In this document: in pieces, positions 25,676 through 37,934 of the stretch | Position numbering within the stretch: the first letter of the stretch is position 1 | Layout: each line of letters opens with the position of its first letter | Source of the DNA: Phyto melanocephala | Lineage: Eukaryota; Arthropoda; Insecta; Diptera; Rhinophoridae | Length of the DNA: 64,000 nucleotides | NCBI GenBank assembly: GCA_941918925.1 | Contig: OW799233.1 | Coordinates: 139,750,223-139,814,222 of the forward strand | Direction of reading: 5' to 3' | The notes under the pieces: generated by a model | What the model was told of the DNA's origin: nothing | Seen by the model: the letters and a program-made list of their open reading frames with translations, nothing else | Databases searched by the model: none | Translations under genes and position numbers: made by a program

Positions 25676-26584
25676 CAGGGTGGACCAAAAGTCGCGCCTG
25701 CGTGTAAAGTTTTGTTTATTATTATTTTTTATTAAATTTTTTCTTTAATTATAATATTATCTTTGTATAACCTGAATTTTAATTATGAAAAATAATGTCA
25801 GAGAGATGACCACCACTTTCATCGATGCACAATTGGGCTCTTAAACAGGCGTTTTGCATAACTGCACGCAAGGTTTCAGGCTCTATTGCCCTCATCTCAG
25901 CTTAAATGTTGTTCTTTAGTTGCTCTATAGTTTGAGGCTTGTTTACATGCACTCGTTCTTTGAGATAACCCCATAGAAAATAATCAGGGGCAGTTAAATC
26001 CGGTGAACGTGCTGGCCAATTAAATTCTGAATTTTTCGAGATAATTCGGTCGTCAAAAATTTCATTAAAAAGCGTCATTGTGGCACGGGCTGTGTGTGCT
26101 GTTGCTCCGTCCTGCTGAAACCACTTGTTGGCTGCCTCAGGGCGTACAAAATTATTAATCATAGCGCGATATCTGTCCCCAGTTGTCCAGAACGTCTTCG
26201 AGTTGAAGTTCCTGAATATTCTGCAACACTGACCCGTACACGATCAATGTTCACTTGATTCTGTATTATTCTTGGTCTTCCTGATCGTGGCAAATCTGAC
26301 ACTGCACCTTGTTGTCGAAACCGTGCAATTAAACGATTAATTGTGGTTTGGTTAGGTTCATTTCTGGTGTTGAAATAATTTCGATATGCTCGTTGCGTCA
26401 GTAAAATTGAGCGCCCATTGGAAAAGTAAAATTCTACCACTTTCGTTCGTTGCTCAGTCTTTAAATTTTGCATGGTGGTGTAACACGAATCGATGAATAA
26501 AATCTGAAAAAAAAAAAAAAAAATATTAATAAACAAAAAAGTTATCCAATTTTTACACGCAGGCGTGACTTTTGGTCCACCCTG
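25676..26584 (-). mobile_element. Internally deleted DD41D mariner
   Basis: The terminal inverted repeats are 33 bases each (25676-25708 and 26552-26584), begin CAGGGTGGACCAAAAGTC and differ at one position. TA flanks both sides (25674-25675, 26585-26586). At 909 bp it is shorter than a full mariner (about 1.3 kb) because of one internal deletion. The well-kept ends mean it could still be moved by a transposase supplied elsewhere. It interrupts A6. Confidence 0.93.
25779..26473 (-). pseudogene. Mariner transposase with internal deletion
   Basis: The start is placed at 26471-26473 (MQNLKTEQRTKVVEFYF), because the region before it is a poly-Phe run without family similarity. The helix-turn-helix half follows (TTINRLIARFRQQGAVSDLP, NIDRVRVSVAEYSGTSTRRR). 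It then jumps at SGQLG|DRYRAMINNF near 26185, which removes the first catalytic aspartate and shifts the frame. The second aspartate is in WFQQDGATAHTAR and the third in LTAPDYFLWGYLKERV, 41 residues apart. After one TAA (near 25902) the tail reads LCIDESGGHLSDIIFHN. It was a DNA-cutting transposase and is inactive now. Confidence 0.9.
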
Positions 26585-26736
26585 TACAAAGTAAGTGATA
26601 CATATTTTAGTATAAAGATATTATTCCATAGCAATTACTGTTAATAACAAAATAATATATTCTGATCTATAAAAGTACATCAAATTGGTGGTGGTTATAA
26701 AAAATTCGTCGCAGCCGAATATAGTGCTCTTACATG

Positions 26737-28904
26737 TTTTCATTTAAGCTGAGTATTTGTACTACTGTACGGTGTGCAGGATCTAAGTCGTTTTAATATT
26801 TTATATTTTTTATATTTTAGGAGTTATTAGCCCGTAAGTTGCTGTTAAAATATAAACAAACCACAAGTCTATACGAAAAAATAAAAACTAAACACAGTAA
26901 ACAAGTAATTTTTGTGTGTTGTAAAACAAAAGAAAAACAGAGAGAGTGTAACAAATTAAACTGCAGATAAAAATATTTTTTTGTTCAATTTATTTCTGAT
27001 AAAAATTTGGTGAATTTTCTGATCTAGCAAATTTTAGCAGTAACGTAAAACTTAACGTGGATAAGCTGAGCGGTTTGGCTTAACTAAGTAGTTTATTTAA
27101 TTTTTTTAAATTTACTCAAGATTTCGCTAGCTCTGTTTTTTCCATTATTTACTCCACCAAAATTAAAATTTTTCAGCCATAGAATATATATAGGTATCTT
27201 TGCTACTATTTGTAGATATAATATGCCTTAAGAGATGTTAGTGCAAAATTTTGGATAAAGCGGACACTAATCGGTAAAGTTATAGGCAAAAATTCTTTTT
27301 AAAATATATGTTCCAAAAATTTACAAATGGAAACCAATTTTTTCAGCTTCTATACAACCGAATATTGGTATCATCTGAAAAGAGTTGACTAGCGCAATAT
27401 AAGCACTATAAAAATATAAAAATTAATGTTGGCCGCCACTACAAAATAGCGGACAAGAAATTTATAAATGAACCAAATCTGGTATTTTAAAATGTAACCC
27501 TTTCAACCCCCATATATTGGTATCATGATTTTTTTTATAAAAATTGTTAAAAATAAATACATATAAACAATTAATGGACCACCTTAATACTCCCATACAT
27601 ATGTTAATATAGTATGTACGAATACTATTATAGTTCCTTTTATACATACTTATTTATATAGTTACACAATTTTCATATTACGCTGTCATGACAATTAGCT
27701 ACAAGTAAAAGTAAACACTCCCAAAGCTCTATGCACAGAACAATCGTATGTGAAAGTGTATTAGTGACTTTGATGTATATTTCTATGTATGTGCGTAAAT
27801 GTATTTGTGTATATACGTCTAGTACTGTTTCCACTTGTTGTTAGTAAAGACTTAAAACAAGAATAGAACTAAGGAAGAAAAAAAGTTAGTTCTTTGTTAA
27901 CTTATCACTCATGTTTTAAGCTGAAAGCATATATGTTTCCTTCCGTTGACACTTGCTAGCATTGCGTGAAATAACATTTAAAAGATACTCAGTTCTCTAG
28001 CTCACCTACTTCACACTACTCTACCCACTCTAACTTTTAACTTAGATATTTTGCTGAGTTTTTGAATTTCGTTTTAGTACAAAATTTACAGTGAATTTAG
28101 TCTGGTTTCGTATGTGAGTGTTTCGATGTATGTTTACAATAGTGTCTCTAACTGTATGAGTGTAGCTGACGTGCACATTTCGCCACCACTTAATGCCAGT
28201 CAACGCTTGTAAGCTTGTCACTTTGAATTTCTAAGCAATTTGTTTGTTTCGGTCATGTTTTTGCAAGGGGGGATTAAAACATAAGCGCAGATTAAAATAT
28301 AAAAAATAAAGTAATTGCTTTACATATGATTAAAATAAAAAAGTGCGAATAAAGTGTAAAAGTATACATGGCTATACTTTTTTTATTGGACTATTGTATT
28401 AAATGAAAGGATAATAAATGCTTTAAAGTGTGCATGCTATAATTAAAGTCGATTATATTTCAGCTTAAAGAAGTATGCTTTTAGATATTTTATATATTTA
28501 ATTTATTACTGTAACTTTGTTTTTTATCTGCTTTATTCACAATGTATCTATTTAAGGATAATGAGCAAATTTGATATAATGCAATTCATTCATGAGGGAA
28601 ACAACATATAAACAAAAAGATATTGTTACAATAAAATCAAAAATTAAAAAGAACATTTATTTATGTACATACATATATACTTAGGTATATAATGCAAATA
28701 ATTGTTTCTAATGAATATATTCAATAAGATATACATTATTTTTAAAGAAACGGTAGGTCAAGTATGTAATGCCGCTAAAGTCTTCTGACTTTATCAGTAT
28801 CATCTAGTAGAAAAATGCAGTACCCACAAATTGAACATTTCACAGATATCACTGATGCGAATTTTGAACACAGATTCAAAACAACACACTAACAAGGACT
28901 AGTT
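26737..28904. other. Unassigned DNA with a faint DINE-like remnant
   Basis: No gene recognised. A stretch at about 27150-27560 (TGCTACTATTTGTAGATATA, GGATAAAGCGGACACTAATC, GCCGCCACTACAAAATAGCGG) resembles the second DINE subfamily seen at 14050-14700 and 41655-42556. Its ends cannot be set. The rest is AT-rich. Confidence 0.45.
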
Positions 28905-28911
28905 TAGTAAA

Positions 28912-29265
28912 GAGCTGAAGCCTACTAACCATTTCACGCATCGTCAACTTGCCGAATGATTAGCTGAACAGACAGAAATACATAGTGACTTTACGAAAAA
29001 AATAATTTTCACCGAACAGGCACACTTTCACACCAGTGGATTTGTTAACAAGCAGAATTGCCACATTATAATCTTCTAGTGATTGTTGAAAAGCCGATAC
29101 ATCTACAAAAGACTATTCGGTGTGGTTTATGGGACGGCGGCGTCATCGGAATGTACTTCTTCGAAAATGAGCAGTTACCGTGAGTGGTGCTTGCTATCGT
29201 GTTCGAAAATGAGCAGTTACCGTGAGTGGTGCTTGCTATCGTGTGATGATAAAAATATAAAAAAC
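28912..29265 (+). pseudogene. Mariner transposase relic with tandem duplication
   Basis: The forward strand reads ELKPTNHFTHRQLAE, then TEIHSDFTKKIIFTEQAHF and GFVNKQNCHI, the first catalytic block. The aspartate of FSDEAHF is replaced (FTEQAHF), so it is catalytically dead. Frameshifted codons for the TVWCG..GGVIG block follow (SVWFMGRRRHRN). The end is a 42-base exact tandem duplication (29160-29243). Later catalytic parts are absent. Confidence 0.75.
29160..29243. repeat. 42-base exact tandem duplication
   Basis: Two identical 42-base units (29160-29201 and 29202-29243), each starting TTCGAAAATGAGCAGTTACC. They lie inside the mariner relic. Exact identity in an otherwise decayed sequence suggests a recent duplication. 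Confidence 0.97.
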
Positions 29266-29649
29266 TAATTTCGTTTTCAATATATTTAAATTTAAAAAGG
29301 AAAAAGTGATCGGAAATTGGGTTCAACAAATTCTTTCCTGAAGAAGAAATCGTAGAGGCCATTTGAATGACGTTTTTTTTAGAACTTCATTGTATCGATT
29401 GTACTTCACATAAAATAAAAAACTTTTAAAGTTCCTTAAAAATAAATGTGTTTTTTTTAAGAAATCATATCACTCTCATTGAAAAATCTTTAAATACGTA
29501 CATGAATGCATAAATAGCAGAGAACTGCAAATTCGTAGGTTAAGTTAAATTTACATTAATATTTAAAAATTGTTCTATCTAATGAATTGACAATAACAAA
29601 CAATTTCTCAAAACCGTAAATATGTAAAAACATTTAATATTATTGTTTT

Positions 29650-31549
29650 TATACCCGCCACCAAAAAAATGGTGGGGTTTATATTCATTTTGTCATTCCG
29701 TTTGTAACACATCGAAATATCCATTTTATACCCCACAAAGTATATATATTCTGAATCAGAGTTTGATTTGATGACGATCTAGCTATGTCCGTCCGTCTGT
29801 CAGTCTGTCCGTCTGTTGAAAGCACGATAGAGGTCGCACCGAAAAAGCTAGGGGGCTCAAGCATTGCCAGAATCTTTCTTATAGACAAGGTTTGTTTGAT
29901 ATTGAAAATGATCTAAATCGGAATATTAGGAAGAGAGTTATAGCTCGAAAAGCAAGAGTAGGTCGAAAAAACCGTGTCCTTCGAACATCGAATAAAATGG
30001 AATTGTGTCGAAACGCATTAACGTAGACTCATGAAACTTCGAATATATATTTCCTGAGTAAAAACAATATTTTTTCTTGAAAGTTATCTAAATCTATGAA
30101 TTAGCATAGGAGTTATCGATCAAAATGTACGAAAATTTATAACGCACAGTGTATTTTTCGGTATATTTAAAAACAAAAACTCCATAAAAGCAACAAAATT
30201 GGATGTACGACCTTGCCATTTTGCACCCTTTGCTGTTTGTTGAGATGCTTTTTTGTAACGGAAAATCAATGTGCCACGCCCACTTTGACGCCCACCTCCC
30301 ATATAACGGTTTAACTGAAATTCATATAACTTCTCTATTAATAAAGATTTTGGAATAAAAAAGGACTATATTGAAATACCTTAGTTGTACTCATTAGCAA
30401 AAACAACTTTGACACGCCTACTATAACGCCCACTTTTCACGTTATCTACCGTTAATGAAATTTAAAAGCTCATAAAACCGCCAAAATTAGAGGTATGATG
30501 ATCAAATTTGCTACATATATCTTTCTAACCAATGTAATTGGTATGCCAAAAACATTTAAGTTACACGCCCACTTGAGCGCCTACCTCCCATATAACGGCT
30601 TAACTAAAATTCATGTAATTTCTCTATTGACAAAGTTTTTGGGAAAATAAAGGACTATATGGAAATATCTAAGTGGTATTTATTAGCAGAAACTTTATTG
30701 ATACGCCTACTTTAACGCCCACTTTCATTGAAAGACTACATTTACAAAAGCATTTTAGTAGCATATCGAAGTTATAAAGGGTGGTTAAATTTTAAGGGCC
30801 GATGTTGATTTTAAATAAAACACAAATTATTTAAGAAATTATTATCATTTCTCTTTGTAATGATAATATATGTATGGTTTAATTATGTATTCAACAAAAT
30901 ATCGGCCAAATGACTCCCCCCCCCCATCCTTGGCGCCACTCCACTATCTGATGGTCCAAATTTTCAATGACATTATTGATGTTCAATTGTTGGGCATGAT
31001 GATGAGTCGAGGTTTACTGCTCTTTTGCCACACTATCGCAAAAAACAGCAGTGGTTCCCATTCAACGAACTAACGAACTAAGAAGGCATTCACAGATGTT
31101 CTAACATTTTATACAGACCTGTTTTCTGAAATTTAAATATTTTTTACAATTCTCCCGATTATGGACGAATTTGAACGATTATGTTAATCAAAAGAATTAC
31201 GAAGTGCACAAAATGCATTTTGATTTGAACGCCCATTTTTATAAAAAACCTGAATAACTTTGAAGCGTTGGTCATTTGCGTATATTTCCACGGATCAAAT
31301 TGAGTAAGTTTGAAATTGAGAAATGTCAAGTGAAATGCAGAAAACAAATTTAAAGACTAGGTGTAGTTCACCTTCAACATGGGCCCTTAAAATTTAACCA
31401 CCCTCTACAAATAAAGTGATACATATTTTATTATAAAGAGATTATTCAAAAGCGATTAACAAAATAATAAATATTGTGCTTTAAAAGTACACAAAATTGG
31501 TGGTGGGTATGAAAGATTCGGCACAGCCGAATATAGTGCTCTTACTTGT
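29650..31549 (+). mobile_element. DINE-like element A7
   Basis: Complete ends: TATACCCGCCACC at 29650 and the hairpin TTCGGCACAGCCGAA near 31517-31531 plus TATAGTGCTCTTACTTGTT. The GTCY block at 29787-29816 has about seven units. One copy of the roughly 288-base internal unit (TTATCTACCGTTAATG near 30435) is present. A mariner derivative is nested at 30777-31405. Confidence 0.82.
30777..31405 (-). mobile_element. Nested mariner derivative (A7)
   Basis: 629 bp, TA flanks at 30775-30776 and 31406-31407, ends AAGGGTGGTTAAATTTTAAG and the complement. Same structure and antisense orientation as the other nested copies. It has an 8-base duplication (AACGAACT twice) near 31064. Confidence 0.8.
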
Positions 31550-33056
31550 TGTATTTCACTTCTCTCAATTGTGGTACATGCAATTGTTTGAATTTTTTTG
31601 CATGTTAAAATAAAATAAAAAACCAAAATCATTTTACTGAAGTAGCTTAATACGATATATTTAATATGATAAATTGAACAACCGACTTTTTAAACCTGGA
31701 GAACCACTCATTGGAAAGGTATATGTATATACTTTCACTAATGGTCAGAAAAAAGTATTGAAAAATATTAACGCATATGCATTATACATAAGTCCACTTA
31801 TCTGATGATGTCTTTTCCTCATAGATAATTGTCTGGTGAGCAGGACTACTCTAGTATCGTATAAAAACTAATCTAAAATTTTGTTATGCCTAAACGCTGT
31901 TTCTAAATTAATGTTATTTAATCCATTAAAAAGGAACCAACGTTTGCAAAAAATGTAGTCTTTCCAAATTTGTGATACTCTTACCATTACTTCTTCAGTT
32001 ATGTAATTACAAAAAGGAAATTATCACACCCACAGTAAATTTCAATAACAAAATATGGAAGTTTATCACTCTTAACAAGTTCTATGAATCACAGTAACAG
32101 ATGTTGATCAATAAAACCATAAAAATTTGATTGCAAAATGTCCTTAATGTCATTGTCATGGAGTTTTCAAAAAGTGTTAATTGACCCGCTTTATTAAAAA
32201 TGGCATGTTAAAGTGAGAAATCACCATTTTACATAATTTTTTAGAGGTAAAAAGGGTCATTTACACTAAAAAACCAATCACGTGACTAGTTTCGTTATAG
32301 TTTCCTTATTATATGATAAAAGAGGTCCCCACAATTACTTAAATAATAGTTAAGATATTTAAGATTGCACTGCTGTTGTACGTTAATAACATTTAAGTAA
32401 ACTAAACAAAAATATACAATTGTAGACTCATTCTATTTAAGTATTTGTGCTCATCTCGTCTTTTTTAGTCGACATCAAATATATACAAATAAAGCAAACT
32501 AATAAAGAAAATTGATTAGATTTTTATTTCATTATTTCTTTTAACAATAAGAATTTGTTATGCATTGTCAACAAATTAGTTTAATTATATGAATACACAT
32601 AAGTATACTAAATTTAATTCGTAAATAAATATATTTTGGTATGGACAAACACGGCCATACAGAATGAACAATATTTATGGCTACAAATAAAAATTTAGTG
32701 CGAAATCATGCTTAACATTTTCAAAGTAAAAACAACAATTTATTTCTGACCACATAAATTCAAGACTAACAAAAAATTAAAAGTATAAGTGCGATCTTCT
32801 AAATATAACAAGTGGCCAAAAAAATATTACATATGTACTACAATATTCAAATGTTCCATTATTGTCTTATTTTTCAAAATATTTTTTATCATTGAATTTT
32901 TATTTTGTCGAACTTTTCTGTTTAAACTATTATTTAAATTTTTAATCAGGCTTGAGTTCATATTAATATTCTATATTTTAACAAAGAATTTGTTTAATTG
33001 TGATAAATGAAAGAATAAATCTTGAAAAATTATATTTTTACCGACACTAGCCGAGT
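31550..33056. other. Unassigned AT-rich DNA
   Basis: No gene or element recognised. Frames are short and rich in Phe/Ile/Lys, as expected from AT-rich non-coding DNA. Confidence 0.5.
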
Positions 33057-33129
33057 GGAATGCATTTTCGAAACCACCGATCAGAGAGTGCTGATGATGA
33101 AATCGTAGCTGGTTTCGAAAATGCATTCC
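33057..33129. repeat. Perfect 20-bp stem hairpin
   Basis: The left arm GGAATGCATTTTCGAAACCA (33057-33076) is exactly reverse-complemented at 33110-33129, with a 33-base loop. A short extra CGAT/ATCG pairing in the loop can lengthen the fold. It may be a small foldback element or a transcribed hairpin. No coding evidence. Confidence 0.95.
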
Positions 33130-33259
33130 TCTTAAAAGCACAAATCGCTAAATATTACCGGATATTTCCCTTTATCTTTACTAGAAGTAATGCAATTTTT
33201 AAACCTTTCTTTCAAAAAGTGGTTTCACTTGATATGTGGCAAGTGGCAGATTGAAAACC

Positions 33260-33790
33260 AATTGATTTGCTGCCAGTTCAATACCATAACAACAAACAGA
33301 GGCTCTAAAAACACTGAGGACTGCACATACAAGGCACCCTGTATCCAACAAACAAAACATCTCAAGTCGCACCAAACTTAATATCTTCAACAGCTATGTA
33401 AAATTAGTTTCCTTGTACGGATACGAGTTATGGAATTCAGTTCACTGCGACCTCAGAACAATCTAGATTTTCGTTAACCGATGTCTTTGAAAAATCCTTA
33501 AAATTGCTTGGCCCGCTACCATCAGCAATGCTCAACTCTGGACACAAATCGTAACAATTCTAATCAAAATCGAAATACGCAGACTGAATTTAATGTAGAT
33601 TGCATGCGATTGGAGCAAACACAAACCGACATAATGAAAAATGCAACTCACTGGATTCCTTAAGGTAACCGAAGGAAGGAAACTCAAGCCATACTCAGTG
33701 CGGACAGCTGGACATAAATGCGTCAACAATAAAAAATCGTGGATAAAACTGAAATCACTTGTGGCAGGCAAAATAAATTTCAATATAATC
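33260..33790 (+). pseudogene. RTE-type LINE C-terminal relic
   Basis: Forward frames read TITTNRGSKNTEDC, then QQTKHLKSHQT, then after a shift KLNIFNSYVKLVSLYGYELW, FVNRCL, ILKIAWPATISNAQLW and IKIEIRRLNL. These follow the order of the conserved tail behind the reverse transcriptase in RTE/BovB-like elements (the YLG..ITTDGG, LLYGCETW and W..ISN..LW blocks). Four or more stops and frameshifts occur. Later codons (GRKLKPYSVRT, KKSWIKLKSLVAG) fit the final block. It is an old fragment; the catalytic YADD region is absent. Confidence 0.7.
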
Positions 33791-34940
33791 ATTGGGAACC
33801 TATGCTCCTTATAGGAAAAAAATATTTTATTTTTAATCCATTCGATTTTTAAATTGTAAAGAATCACTTCCGCTGTCATGTTGTTGATGAAGGGCATTCA
33901 GGACATTAAATTTTGCATTACTTTTTTGTGCACTACTGGCTGCATGTCAGAATGTTGTATTCAAGTCGTCAGGTACCTTTTTTTAAAACTATATACGAGT
34001 GAGTTTAGGTGGTCCTACTGGAAATAATAGAGGGTTTTTAAGTCGTACTGCCTGTTGGCAAGTTTACAGGTGGGTGCATTTCTCGAAATCAATTTTTAAC
34101 TAAATTTTGAACTATGGAACTACATCTCGCACACAGATTAATGTTATTCATATATTTAAGCAAAAAGTAAATTTGGATTATTTAGCAGCGATGTTAAGCA
34201 TTTGATAGAAAAACTGTTTATAATGGTGGCAAAGTGAGCTCAGTATAATTGTAGTTTTGACAGTGACCACTTTTGTTAGTTATATCTGGCTTTAAAGTTT
34301 CCCATTTGTTATTAAACAAAAAAAAAAAAAAGAATTGGTTCTTTATATTCTCATATATCCTTTTACACAGTTCTCTATAACCAAATATAATAGTACGCAT
34401 GCAACGAAATATTCCTGTATTAGTGATACACTAAAACTTAAAAAAAAAAATAAAAAAAATATTCTAAATATTAATAGAATTATAGTTTAAATGAATTAAA
34501 ATAGATACGAGTATTAATATAAGAGTGTTAATTAAGGCTTGTGAAATTTATAAATAACTATGAAAACTATAAATATTTGTTCAGTTATAAAAACTCATTA
34601 CGAATAAATAAAAGCTCACAATAAGGACTGCGATCGGTTAAATAAGTGTAGGTATAGATTTCGAAAACTTTTTTTATATTGCATAAATTCTGATTACTTT
34701 TATTGCGACATATAAAAGTATACTTCATTCTACTGGCGTTTAAGTGCGGTCTTCAACTACCACAGAGCGTTACAAAATTTAAAAAAAAATTTTAAAAATA
34801 TTAAGAGAAATAGGAAATTTATCAAAAATTATTAGAATTATTTATAATAAATATAAAAAAAATTTTGATTTTTTAACCTTTTTTATATTAAATTTGAAAA
34901 AAAATTTTTTAAGCTTAAGGTATTTTATTGTATTTATTTT
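33791..34940. other. Unassigned AT-rich DNA
   Basis: No gene recognised. Contains A-runs near 34318 and 34440 and very AT-rich DNA at 34780-34920. Confidence 0.5.
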
Positions 34941-36354
34941 TATACCCGCCACCAAAAAAATGGTGTGGGTATATTCATTTTGTCATTCCGTTTGTAACAC
35001 ATCGAAATATCCATTTTAGACCCCATAAAGTATATATATTCTGAATCAGGGTTTGATTTGATGACGATCTAGCTATGTCCGTCCGTCTGTCCGTCTGTCC
35101 GTCTGTTGAAAGCACGATAGAGGTCGCACCGAAAAAGCTAGGGGGCTCAAATTTTGCCAGAATCTTTCTTATAGACAAGGTTTGTTTGGTATTGAAAATG
35201 GGCTAAATCGGAATATTAGGAAGAGAGTTATAGCTCGAAAAGCAAGAGTAGGTCGAAAAAACCGTGTCCTTCAAACATCGAATAAAACGGAATTGTGTCC
35301 AAATGCATTAACGTAGACTCATGAAACTTCGAATATATATTTCCTGAGTAAAAACAATATTGCTTCCCGAAATTAATCTAAATCTATGTATTAGGAGAGG
35401 AGTTATCGATCAAAATGTACGAAAATTTATACCGCACAGTGTATTTTTCGGTATATTTAAAAACAAAAACGTCGTAAAAGCACCAAAATTTGATGTACGA
35501 CTCTGAAATTTTGCACACTTCGGTTTTTGGTGAGACGCTTTTTTGTAACGGAAAATCAATGTGCCACGCCCACTTCTACGCCCACCTCGCATATAACGTT
35601 TTACCTAAAATTCCTATAATTTCTCTATAAATAAAGATTTTAGAAATAACAAAGGGCTATATTGAAACATCTAAGTTATATTCATTCGCAAAAATAACTT
35701 TGACACGCCTACTATAACGCCCACTTTTCACGTTATCTACCGTTAATGAAATTTAAAAGCTCATAAAACCGCCAAAATTAGAGGTATAATGATAAAATTT
35801 GCTACGTATATCCCTCTGGGCAATATCATTACTGTGCCAAAAAATCAATGTGCCACGCCTACTTTTACGCCCACCTCCCATATAACGTTTTTCCAAAAAT
35901 TCATATAATTTCTCTATTAATATAGATTTTGGAATAATAAAGGGCTATATTGAAACACCTAAGTTGTACTCATTCGCAAAAATATTTTTGACATGCCTAC
36001 TATAACGCCCACTTTTCACGTTATCTACCGTTAATGAAATTTAAAAGCTCATAAAACCGTTAAAATTAGAGGTATTATGATCAAATTTGCTACGTATATC
36101 CTTCTAATCAATGTAATTGTTGTGCCAAAAAGTTTAGGTGACACGCCTATTTTAACGCCTACCTCCCATATAACGGTTTATCTTAAATTCATGTTATTTC
36201 TCTAATGACAAAGTTTTTGGGAAAATAAAGGACTACATTGAAATATTTAAGTTGTAATTATTAGCAGAAACTTTATTGACACGCCTACTTTAACGCCCAC
36301 TTTCATTGAAAGACTACATTGACAAAAGCATTTTAGTAGCATATCGAAGTTATA

Positions 36355-36703
36355 AAGGGTGGTTAAATTTTAAGGGCTGATGTTGTTTTTAAATAAAACA
36401 CAAATTATTTAAGAAATTATTATCATTTCTTTTTATAATGATAATATTTGTATGGTTCAATTATGCATTTAACAAAATATCGTCCAATTGCCCCCCCCCC
36501 CATCCTTGGCGCCACTCCTCTATCTGATAGTCCAAATTTTCAATGACAATGTTGATGCTCAATTGTTGGGCATGATGATGAGTAGAGGTTGACTGCTCTT
36601 TTGCCACACTATCGCAAAAAGCAGCAGTGGTTCTTCCCATTCAATGAACTAAGAAGGTATTCACAGACTTTCGAAAATTGGCCCTTACAATTTAGCCACC
36701 CTC
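36355..36703 (-). mobile_element. Short nested mariner derivative (A8 front)
   Basis: 349 bp, TA flanks at 36353-36354 and 36704-36705, the usual left end, and a right end mutated to GGCCCTTACAATTTAGCCAC. A further internal deletion removed the helix-turn-helix half and left mainly the tail-coding side. Confidence 0.75.
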
Positions 36704-37214
36704 TACAAAGAAAGTGATACATATTTTTATATTATTATCACACGGTGATTCAAAATATACATTCTCAGCATTTTGCTAAAACGGGAAATTTATTAGTAAG
36801 ATTTTGATTTTTAAACTTCGATAACATTTTGCTTTTAAAAGATTTTCAAACGAAATAAGTTTTGTATAATTTTAAAATTTGTTAGCCATTAGTACATGAA
36901 TATAAATTGTTTATGATGTTTAGAGATAATTTTTTTTTACTTATGTCAAAATTTTCCTAAATTCCCATTTTTAATAGAGCATAACTTCAGGAGAACATAA
37001 GATAACAAAAATAAATTAGCACTATTTCGTAGATAAAACTTTCCTCTTAAATTCATGTAAATTCTCTATGAATAAAGATTTTGGAATACTAAAGGACTAT
37101 ATTGAAATATCTAAGTTATGTTTATTAGCAGAAACTTTATTGACACGCGTATTTTAACGGCCACTTTCATTGAAAGATTAAATTTACGAAAACATTTTTC
37201 TAGCATACCGAAGT

Positions 37215-37790
37215 TTTGCAAAAAAATATTATGAAATTATTATCATTTATTTTTATAACGATAATATTTGTATGCTTCAATTATGTATGGAACAAAATAT
37301 CGGCCGAATGGCCCCCCCCATCCTTGGCGCCACTCCTCTACCTGATGGTCCAAATTTTCAATGACAATGTTGATGCTCAATTGTTGGGCATGATGATGAG
37401 GCGAGGTTGCTTGCTCTTGTGCCACGTTATCGTGAAAAACAGCAATGTTTCCCATTCAACGAACTAAGATGGCATTCACAGATGTTTTCACATTTCATAC
37501 AGACCTGCTTTACAGACATTTAAATATTTTTTACAATTCTCACGATTGTGGACGAATTCGAACGATTTTGTTGACCAAAATAATCACGAAGTGCACAAAA
37601 TGCATTTTGATTTGAACGCCCATTTTTATAAAAATCTTTAATATTTAAAAGCGTTGCTCGATTGCGTATCTTTCCACGGTTCAAATTGAGTTAGTCTGGG
37701 ATTGAGAAATGTCAAATGAAATACAAGAAAAAAGTTGAAGTTTAGATGTGGTTCACCTTAAACATGGGCCCTTAAAATTTAACCACCCTC
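37215..37790 (-). mobile_element. Nested mariner derivative lacking one end (A8 back)
   Basis: The left inverted end is deleted: GAAGTTTTGCAAAAAAATAT replaces the TATAAAGGGTGG junction. The right end (TTAAAATTTAACCACCCTC, then TA) is intact. The reverse strand shows the usual helix-turn-helix relic and EQATSPHHHAQQLSIN. Without two ends it should be immobile. Confidence 0.75.
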
Positions 37791-37934
37791 TACAAAGAAA
37801 GTGATACATATTTTATTATAAAGAGATTATTCTATAGCGATTAACAAAATAATAAATATTATGCTTTAAATGTACACAAAATTGGTGGTGGGTATAAAAG
37901 ATTCGGCACAGCCGAATATAGTGCTCTTACTTGT

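Larger units (their letters stand above)
24736..26736 (+). mobile_element. DINE-like element A6, with a different mariner
   Basis: The left end is damaged (TTGCCACCAATATATATATA). The right end keeps a mutated hairpin (TTCGTCGCAGCCGAA, 26705-26719) and TATAGTGCTCTTACATG. Internal blocks (AAGACCCCATATAG, AGCTCGTCATACAAAAGTAGG) are recognisable but diverged, and the GTCY block is lost. It lacks the common nested derivative; a distinct mariner (25676-26584) sits at the same TA. Confidence 0.75.
34941..37934 (+). mobile_element. Chimeric DINE-like element A8, 3 kb
   Basis: Starts TATACCCGCCACC (34941) and ends with the hairpin TTCGGCACAGCCGAA and TATAGTGCTCTTACTTG. The GTCY block is at 35077-35105. 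Two tandem copies of the internal unit are 288 bases apart (TTATCTACCG at 35733 and 36021). It has a short nested mariner (36355-36703), then a second internal section starting at 36736 that resembles A5, then a second mariner derivative (37215-37790). It looks like an A7-type front fused to an A5-type back. Confidence 0.8.

Noticed and set aside
37243..37455. 70-codon frame in the A8 mariner derivative as a small gene
   Set aside because: It mixes frames of a decayed transposase; neighbouring copies have stops and shifts at different places.
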